This document shows positions 57,192 through 64,000 of a stretch of 64,000 nucleotides of DNA, piece after piece. The notes under the pieces were generated by a model. The model saw only the letters and a program-made list of their open reading frames with translations, was not told where the DNA came from and made no database searches. The stretch spans positions 248,001 through 312,000 of the forward strand of contig JAFJTR010000012.1 in NCBI GenBank assembly GCA_022559985.1. The letters are read 5' to 3'. Numbering within the stretch: position 1 is the stretch's first letter; each line of letters starts with the position of its first letter. The translations under genes and the position numbers were made by a program. The stretch is from Parastagonospora avenae f. sp. tritici 18332-5. Its lineage: Eukaryota; Ascomycota; Dothideomycetes; Pleosporales; Phaeosphaeriaceae.

Positions 57192-57538
57192 GGCTCAATC
57201 AGGACCAAAGAAACGACAAAATAGGTGTTTAGTGGTTCTGCCGTGATTCGAACGGGAGATGCTTCATGCTAGCGCCATATAGTCGCGCGACTGCAGGAAC
57301 GCGTTTAGCCGCCCCGCCTGACGACATAGCGCGGGGTCAGCGACCATGAAGCGGCGCCTGAAGGTACCACGGGCTTCAATAGCCTCAGCCACCTACCGTC
57401 ACGCGTGCCTATTCACGTGTCGTATTCTTGCGACTGCCTGTGACCATGAAGTCTGCTACCTAATCTTCTCTCACCGTATTCCTACCGTCGACATTACACA
57501 TACTCGAACAACACAGAGACCCCGCAAGCGCATTCACG
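57192..57538. promoter_or_regulatory. Bidirectional promoter region of DCD1 and ATG7
   Basis: Separates two divergent start codons by 347 bp. It includes a tRNA-like fragment on the minus strand (about 57226-57300). That fragment has a box-B-like GTTCGAATC and a TTTT tract about 20 nt beyond it (57219-57222). I could not fold a complete tRNA from it: the T stem mismatches and no partner acceptor strand was found. I treat it as a relic. Confidence 0.5.
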
Positions 57539-59819
57539 ATGGCATCCCTCAAGTTTGCGCCCTGGCAGAGCGACGTCGACATACAATTCTACGCGGCGCT
57601 TGCACATATCAAAATCAACCATGACATGCTGAACGACTCCGCACGGAAAATACTAGGCCTATACGAGGTGCGACCTGGTGAACACCCTTCACGGTCTATG
57701 CGCGTTCAAATACATCCAAATGCTCTAACATCGGACGAGTACGTTCCACAGTCTCTCTATTGAATGTGCTGTTAATGAGATGCAGCGCTCCACCGACGTA
57801 CTGCCGCGCCGAAGGCATCATCAAGAACTGCAACACCATAGAAGACTACAAGAACCTTGACCGAGCAGCGATCCTCGAACGATGCGCTCAGACAGTATGG
57901 GCTCCTCGCTGCATACGTGAGACTTACTAAAGTGAGATAGATTTGGGAAGCTATCCACGACGGCTCAATCTACGAATGCCCGTCCCTCCTCTCCTCTTTC
58001 ACTGCCATCATCTTCGCGAACCTCAAGAAGTACAAGTTCACATATCACTTTGCTTTCCCTGCTATACAGTCAGATCCGCCGTGGAAACAAATCGGGGAGA
58101 CGAAGAGGCTACATGCGCGGGAAACGACCTACTTGGTAGACGCCGTACAGACATGGCGGTACAGCTCTGATGTTCGCCAAAGAGGCTTCTTTCTGGCGAA
58201 GCGTATAAGAGGCGGAGGCGATCCAGACGAGAGACCGAAGACACCTGTCACACCCTTGGAGGAGTTTGGGTACACTTGGGCTATAGGAAAGCTCGAGCAG
58301 TTTGAGAAGGGCTTCTTCAACGGCGTGGATAAAGAGGACCAGCTCATTTGCTTTGCGGATCCATCGACGTACGAGAGTAATCCCGGATGGCCGTTAAGGA
58401 ACATGCTTGTTCTCTTGCGGCATAAGTGGCACCTCAGTGAAGCTCAGATAATGTGCTACCGCGACACGCACATGAAGCGAGATCAGTCAAATTCGATCAT
58501 TCTTCAACTCCAGGCCGATGCAAGTACTACCACATCAAGCTCAGAAGTGCCAAATGAGCGACCGAAAACACCGCAACTTCCCAAGGTCACTGGCTGGGAG
58601 CGAACAGAGGCCGGGAAGCTCTCATCAAGAAACGTCGATTTATCAGAATACATGGACGAGCGAAAACTGGCAGATCAAGCTGTGGACCTCAACTTGAAGC
58701 TCATTAAGTGGCGGATTGCGCCTGGCATCGATCTGGACGTTATTAAGAACACTAAATGTTTGTTGCTGGGAGCAGGGACGCTTGGTACATATGTCTCAAG
58801 AACACTGATGGGTTGGGGAGTGAGGAAGATCACATTCATCGACAACGCGACCGTGAGCTTTTCAAATCCAGTGCGACAGCCGCTGTTCGACTTCAAAGAT
58901 TGTTTACAAGGAGGTGCGAAGAAAGCTGAGCGGGCGGCCGAGGCTCTGGAAGAGATTTATCCTGGTGTTGATGCGACAGGTCATGTTATGGAAGTGCCTA
59001 TGCTCGGCCACCCCATCACTGATGCTACAAAGACAAAAGAGCACTTCAACAAGCTAGAAAAACTGATCAACGAGCACGATGTCATCTTCCTGCTCATGGA
59101 CACAAGAGAAAGCAGGTGGCTGCCAACAGTCATGGGCAAAGCCGCTGGAAAGATCGTCCTCAATGCTGCGCTAGGCTTCGACACCTTCGTAGTCATGCGG
59201 CACGGACTGAAGACCGACAAGCCAGGTGAAGTTGAACTAGGCTGCTATTTCTGCAACGACGTCGTCGCGCCCGCAGATGTGAGTCTCAGACCAATGCCTT
59301 CCAAACTTATACTAATCAAATCAACAGTCCCTAAGCAACGCGACACTCGACCAGCAATGCACTGTGACCCGCCCTGGTGTCGCGCCCCTCGCATCTTCCC
59401 TCCTCGTCGAACTCCTCGTCTCGATCCTACAACACCCCTCCAAAGCTCGCGCACCCACAGGCATCGCACCACCAGCATCACGCGTAGCTCCAAAACCCGC
59501 GCATCCATCTCTTCCACCACCTTTCAAGCATCCTCTCGGAACAATCCCACATACCATTCGCGGCTATCTGTCGACGTTCAGCAACATCCAGGTCGAAGGC
59601 ACTCCCTATGACTGCTGCTCTGCGTGCAGCGACACAGTGATCGCAGCGTATGAGAAGGATCCGTGGAATTTTGTGCAGAAAGCGCTGAATGAAAGGGGTT
59701 GGGTGGAGGAGATGAGCGGACTAGCCGAGGTGCAGAGGAAAGCGGACGCTGCGGCGGATGACGTGGAGTGGGAAGAAGAAGATGAAGGGGGTTTAGATGA
59801 TGAGGGTGAGATGTTGTAG
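57539..59819 (+). CDS. ATG7: Autophagy E1-like enzyme Atg7
   Basis: Activates the ubiquitin-like proteins Atg8 and Atg12 for autophagosome formation. Exons 57539-57738, 57786-57894, 57941-59278 and 59328-59819 give 712 aa. The N-domain reads KFAPWQSDVDIQFYAAL. The adenylation domain has the nucleotide-binding GAGTLG at 380-385 and 'DNATVSFSNPVRQPLFDFKD'. The catalytic cysteine is C560 in DQQCTVTRPG. The C-terminal part carries CCSACS and an acidic Atg8-recognition-type tail. Introns are GTACGT/GCAG, GTATGG/GATAG and GTGAGT/ACAG. It is convergent with HST2. Confidence 0.95.
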
Positions 59820-60203
59820 TTGGTGTACGATTTTTTTTAAAGTCTTTCGTAGAATAGCATAAATAGGAGCGCAGGGTATTTCAACAATTATACACGTTGT
59901 AAATGGCTCGAAATGGTTGTTCTGATATCGTTCACCCGGGTTCGCCTGGGCGCTAACAACGAGGAGTGACGCTAACAGCGAAGAGTAACGCTAGCAGATA
60001 CAGCGTTCTGATTGGCCCCCGGTACTCAGAAATCAGTTAACGACAATCGACACTTTCCTAATCGGGTATATTGAAACTGTTAAGACTGCTGAAGCATGTC
60101 ACCACAACTTCCATCAGCTGCGCCTCCTCCCTTCTCGTCATCAAATCATGATTACACATGCTCCGTGAAGTGTTATTTTGCACAAACCTCAAATCGCGAC
60201 TCT
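59820..60203. other. Convergent 3' region of ATG7 and HST2
   Basis: Contains a T8 tract at about 59831 and the 19-bp tandem repeat listed separately. No gene was seen. Confidence 0.5.
59951..59997. repeat. Imperfect 19-bp tandem repeat, about 2.5 copies
   Basis: Copies at 59951-59969, 59970-59988 and a partial copy at 59989-59997, each beginning CGCTA(A/G)CA. Copies one and two differ at three positions. Confidence 0.75.
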
Positions 60204-61472
60204 CTATAATAAAGGCTTCTTCATGTATGGGAATACATGTCCCAGTCCACTCTCCGACCTCGCAACCGGCGCCATTACTTTGGACTCGGGGTCATCAGGT
60301 GGTCGAAGGTTTTCGCCCTTTTCTTTCGTCTCATCGTCTTCTTTCCGCGCGATCTTCCTGTCGACATGGTTGTCCAGCCATTCGTGTTGATCCTGTCCAA
60401 GTTTGAGCGTACTGTCGACATCCTTGGTGAGCTTGTCGATCTCTTCTTGTAATAGCTCGTCTCTGTTCTTCTTTGATTTTTCTTCCTGAACCTTTTCGGG
60501 TTCGCCGGGTCGCGCGGTTTCGGCCCAGAGCGCTTCTAGTTCTTCTAGCCACCCACACGCCTCTGCCAACTTTTTGACTCCACTATCGCAGTCCTCCAGC
60601 ATCAACACATCATCTGGCCGTGACCCCATGTCGCCGACCTGCTCGCTGTTTATGAGTAACCGTGGCGTTCGGTCTCTGCAGAATTGTGGTAGTGAAGCGA
60701 ATGGGTGAACAGATAGTGAAGTGCCCATTACGATGGCGAGGTCGGCTTCGGCGGGGAGGTCTCGATTGTCGAAGAATGCGGAGGGCAGTTGCTCGCCGAA
60801 AAAGACGATGTCGGGCTTTACAAGTCCGTTGCACTCAGAGTTGAGGCAGCGTGGGACCTGGTTGTTTTGGACTGCAGTGCGCATGCGATCGGCTGGGTAG
60901 GGTTCTTTGCATTCGATGCATCTTTGTCTACATTGTGTTAATACACTCTCATCTAAAGTGTGGAATGCCATACGTTGCGAAGCTGCCATGCGCCTCGATT
61001 ATCGAATCTCCTGGTACACCAGCCTCGCGCTCTAGGCAGTCGATGTTTTGTGTAAACAGCTTCAATAGTAGACCTTTCTTATGCAGCAAGGCTATAAACG
61101 AATGTGTGATCGTAGGTCGGAATTTGCCAGGGTACAATTCTTGGGCAAGCATGTAGAAAGGTTCTGGTTTTTCGCGGAAGTACGAGATATCGAAGACAGC
61201 CTCGGCGTAGGGTAGGTTGAGCCGGGCGAGGTTTGCGTACAGTCCAGTTTCCGGTGATCTGAAGTCTGGTATGCCTGCTGATGTACTAATTCCTGCGCCT
61301 GTCTTCAAGGGATTAGAGACAGTATCACAGGGTAGTAATCTTAACATACCATGACCACTATTTGCTTTGCGCGTCCATCTTTGATGTATTGCGCCAAAGC
61401 CTCTACCGTCCGCGCCTTTAGAGTTTGAGGTGGCGTATCCGGGTCAATCACCCGTGACTCCTCGTTCCCCAT
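60204..61472 (-). CDS. HST2: NAD-dependent protein deacetylase, class I sirtuin (Hst2-like)
   Basis: NAD+-dependent deacetylase of histones and other proteins; Hst2 enzymes are largely cytosolic. Exons 61350-61472, 60974-61302 and 60204-60927 give 391 aa. The Rossmann motif is GAGIS (43-47) within 'TGAGISTSAGIPDFRSPETG'. The NAD/substrate motif is TQNID (125-129) and the catalytic base is H146 in EAHGSF. The zinc cysteines are C154/C157 and the later RCLNSEC. The start MGNEESRVIDPDTPPQTLKA was preferred because Hst2 homologues begin this way. The frame stays open upstream to an ATG at 61700, giving a Lys/Arg-rich 76-residue extension that I judge less likely. The tail is charged. Confidence 0.92.
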
Positions 61473-62522
61473 CTTGTTTCGTCTTCCTTTGCCTTTGCCT
61501 TTGTCTTTGCCTCTTCCACGGCCTTTCTCACTTTCGCGCCACGGCTTGCCTTGCGCCGATTGCTGGCGATGGGCTTTGTGTTTTCGTCCTATTTTGAAAA
61601 CGATGGGATCGAGAGGGTGAGAAGATGGTGCGCTTGGTACAAGCTGACGTGGCTGTGGTACTGTGAGCTTTGCGATTCTAGGCAACGGCGTACGGTTCAT
61701 GCAGTTGTCACAAGCCTCACCCCACGCGAGCGAGGAATAATTTCGGGGGTCCGAGGGCGCCTTGCGTCATGCCAAGATCAGGCGACGCGACTACCTAGGG
61801 GCGAAAGCCTGTCAACACGACTACAATACTACCACAATTCATGTTTCCTTAATACATGTCTGCTTTCTCAAATCAGCTATCTTGTCTTATCTAATATGAG
61901 CGGGCTTGTATAGGTATCTCCATACAGTATTTGCACCGTTCAGGACGCACTACGCAAATCTTCAATTCCATTCAGCCTTGCACAACCGCGAAACCCCAAA
62001 TCCTAGTCTGATAATGACTTCCTCTAATTCTTGGGCCTTGCTGAGATGGGCTGCTTGCTTTTGACAACAGACTATGGAGAAGCCCCCTCAACTGGTTCAC
62101 TAAGATGACCTCGGCCTTGTTTGTCACATGTGTATAATTCTGCACACGCTGATTGATGTTCATCAATCACTGTTATCCTTGTGAAGGGTGCCTGGCTGGG
62201 TGCGTGCGTGAAGACCCTCGTCTAATATTGGTTGTCGCATATCAATCACGTAGAAGCTAATTGCGATATGACACTTCGTGGACAGAGCACATACTATTCG
62301 AGGGAGAGTGCAAAGTATGGGCTGTGTAAGATTGCTAGACTTCAACGCGTATGTTCGATCCAATTCATCACGAAACAATGCCGCATTTCGGAACTAGTAT
62401 CAGCGACTCGCATCAACCAATTGCACTAACTGGAACCTACTCCCCACGTTGCATGTGCAAATGAGAGATGATTGTCACAGACAATTGCTTCGATCTAGGA
62501 ATGCCAGAGTTTCCTTCAGACT
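61473..62522. other. Intergenic, no gene seen
   Basis: HST2 promoter (with the alternative upstream ATG at 61700) and the flank of the decayed ankyrin gene. No supported feature. Confidence 0.45.
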
Positions 62523-64000
62523 GTGCCTGGAACAAATGTTCTCTACAATCGGCCATCGCGACTTGCTGACCTGCACCACTGTAACCGCAACCCTCCACTA
62601 AAGCACCTGAAGATTGCTTTTTATGATACTGAAGAGTCTCGAAAGTCTATTGAGAATCGTATTGCGTCCGCGAATTCACCCGAACGTCGCAAATTTGTTA
62701 ATGATTTGCTAGGATTCGATCTGAACGAAGAATGGTTAAGAGAAGATGTTGAGTACGTACACTACCGCTCTCAAAAAACGACCGAGAAAACCTTCGTTTT
62801 CATCTACCACAATTCTATGCATGAGTTCTTCATGCGCTCTATGGGAGAGAACAGTGGTCCTTTTCAACGCTTACTGTTCAACGCAGAGGAATTGCGTCTT
62901 TCCGCAGCAAGAAAATGCGTCACCTACCTCTCACAGAGTTCCTTGAAGCGCGAATGGTCTTGCTTCAATCTTCCGGACGTGAAGCAAGCTCACAAGTTCC
63001 TACATTACGCTTCCATGAATTAGATCTAGCATGCCAAACAGTCTGCGGGCGCGGGCATTGAGCTATTCGATTCCAACGCGGACTTCTTTCAAAACGATGC
63101 TGGAACTACAACACTGCGACTCAACTGGGTACTATCATATCTCCTCGAGGACGCCAACTTACAATTTTTCATGGAACGAGCAATCGTACGGACAGAATGT
63201 TCGCTAATTTACATCGCTGCGCGGTTTGGCATGTCAACCTGGGTCAGGCACTTACTCTCTTCGGAAGAAGATTCAATTCGTCAAAAGGCGATCAACGACG
63301 TTGCGGCATGTGGCGCGAACCTTCTGACATGTGCCATTCGGGAGAATCATGTTGAAACGGTGAAAGTCCTCTTGGAACACGGCGCCACTTCAGACCACGA
63401 TGCTTTCGTCAGCGCGTTTGGCTCGGAACGAGAAAATGCCCTGAAACTTCTCATACAATACGGCAACCCAAATGTCACCGGAGAAATGGATATTCTGGGA
63501 GAATTGAGCAAGTATTTCCCTGTGAGTGTGTTAAACCAAGCACTTTTGTGCGGATGATTGGAGAGTCAGCCAACTTCTTGTTGAAGGTGGTGCTGTGGCA
63601 GGCAATCTTTCGTCATGTCTCGAGGACGCATCGAAATCATCCGTCAATCCCAAGTTCCTTCATCGTATCCTACAAGATGATCCAACGATTGAGCGAATTT
63701 TAACTGCTATCTTGGGAGCCATGTCCTCTGTACACCCTCTTTTAGATTAAAGAGCCATAATCTTACTGGAGACTTCAAAGGCGAGAGCAGCCGCTGCCTC
63801 ACCTCCGGCAGCAACTTTCTTTCAGCAAGTACTGCGTCAGGCTGCCAGGAATGGACATGTAAGCGCTGTAAAATTTCTCTGCGAGCTCGGAGTCAATTTC
63901 ACGGCACATACTGCGACTGAGAACAACGCGGTCTCGCTGGCTATAGCCTATGGAGATCAGGATATCGCTGAGTGGCTTCTTTCACCCAAGATCGGTGCGA
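62523..64000 (+). pseudogene. Decayed ankyrin-repeat (NACHT/ankyrin-type) gene, cut by window end
   Basis: Protein-like sequence in one frame from 62523 to about 63550. It is interrupted by TAG at 63021-63023 and TAG six bases later, then shifts by +1 near 63552. It continues to the window edge with another stop (TAA at about 63748). The N-terminal part has a block like the end of a NACHT module (FIYHNSMHEFFMRS). Ankyrin-like units follow: SLIYIAARFGMSTWVRHLLS, 'ENHVETVKVLLEHGATSDH' and 'AARNGHVSAVKFLCELGVNF'. With at least three stops and one shift it is inactive unless heavily spliced. Its true 5' end is not visible. Confidence 0.55.

Noticed and set aside
61473..61700. Longer HST2 start at ATG 61700
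   Set aside because: The added residues are Lys/Arg/Gly low complexity; homologues begin at MGNEES, which is also a plausible acylation start.
1..64000. CRISPR arrays, operons, Shine-Dalgarno sites, riboswitches, biosynthetic gene cluster
   Set aside because: Intron-rich eukaryotic genes throughout; no regularly spaced repeats. A single P450, one GST, MFS carriers and a Zn2Cys6 factor are scattered without a backbone synthase.

Overview
The window is nuclear DNA of a filamentous ascomycete (Pezizomycotina; a Dothideomycete is my best guess). The evidence is short GT-AG introns of about 46-100 bp with CTAAC/CTGAC-like branch sites, a Zn2Cys6 regulator, a HET-domain protein, 'LPAEIRN'-type F-box-like proteins, BTB proteins, a pogo/Fot1 transposase relic, and fungal versions of RPL44, SUB1, NCS-1, MED4, ATG7, HST2 and dCMP deaminase. 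All calls come from reading translated frames and splice signals by eye; no database search was run.

Layout. 0-4 kb holds ribosomal protein eL42 and a HeH/LEM-MSC inner nuclear membrane protein. 4.4-10.8 kb is a gene graveyard: a broken membrane protein, two disabled F-box-like genes, a long unknown gene with three in-frame stops, and a dead pogo/Fot1 transposase joined to the second F-box relic. 11-17 kb has a Zn2Cys6 factor, a BTB protein with a Cys/His-rich insert, and an MFS sugar transporter with an apparent frameshift. 17.3-25 kb has a tRNA-Phe gene with two inserts, SUB1, a RING/ankyrin-like protein, two unknown genes, an F-box protein and a cytochrome P450. 27-33 kb has a four-span membrane protein, a glutathionyl-hydroquinone-reductase-type GST and a HET protein. 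33-45 kb has a CDF zinc transporter, a small zinc-finger protein, a Hep59/Tls1 splicing protein, an unknown conserved protein, a lysophospholipid acyltransferase with a long tail, its unknown neighbour and an allantoate-permease-type MFS carrier. 45-62 kb is the conserved core: TM9SF, NCS-1, MED4, a PCI protein of the Thp1/CSN12 type, a broken membrane protein gene, a Gly-rich small protein, dCMP deaminase head-to-head with ATG7, and HST2 tail-to-tail with ATG7. 62.5-64 kb is a decayed ankyrin-type gene cut by the window end.

There is no obvious biosynthetic cluster; most genes are unrelated housekeeping functions. The standout is the minus-strand tRNA-Phe(GAA) gene at 17326-17465. Besides the usual anticodon-loop intron it carries a 53-nt insert inside the T stem with GTAAGT, TACTAA and a terminal AG. 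Removing both inserts restores a complete cloverleaf, so it looks like a spliceosomal-type intron in a tRNA gene.
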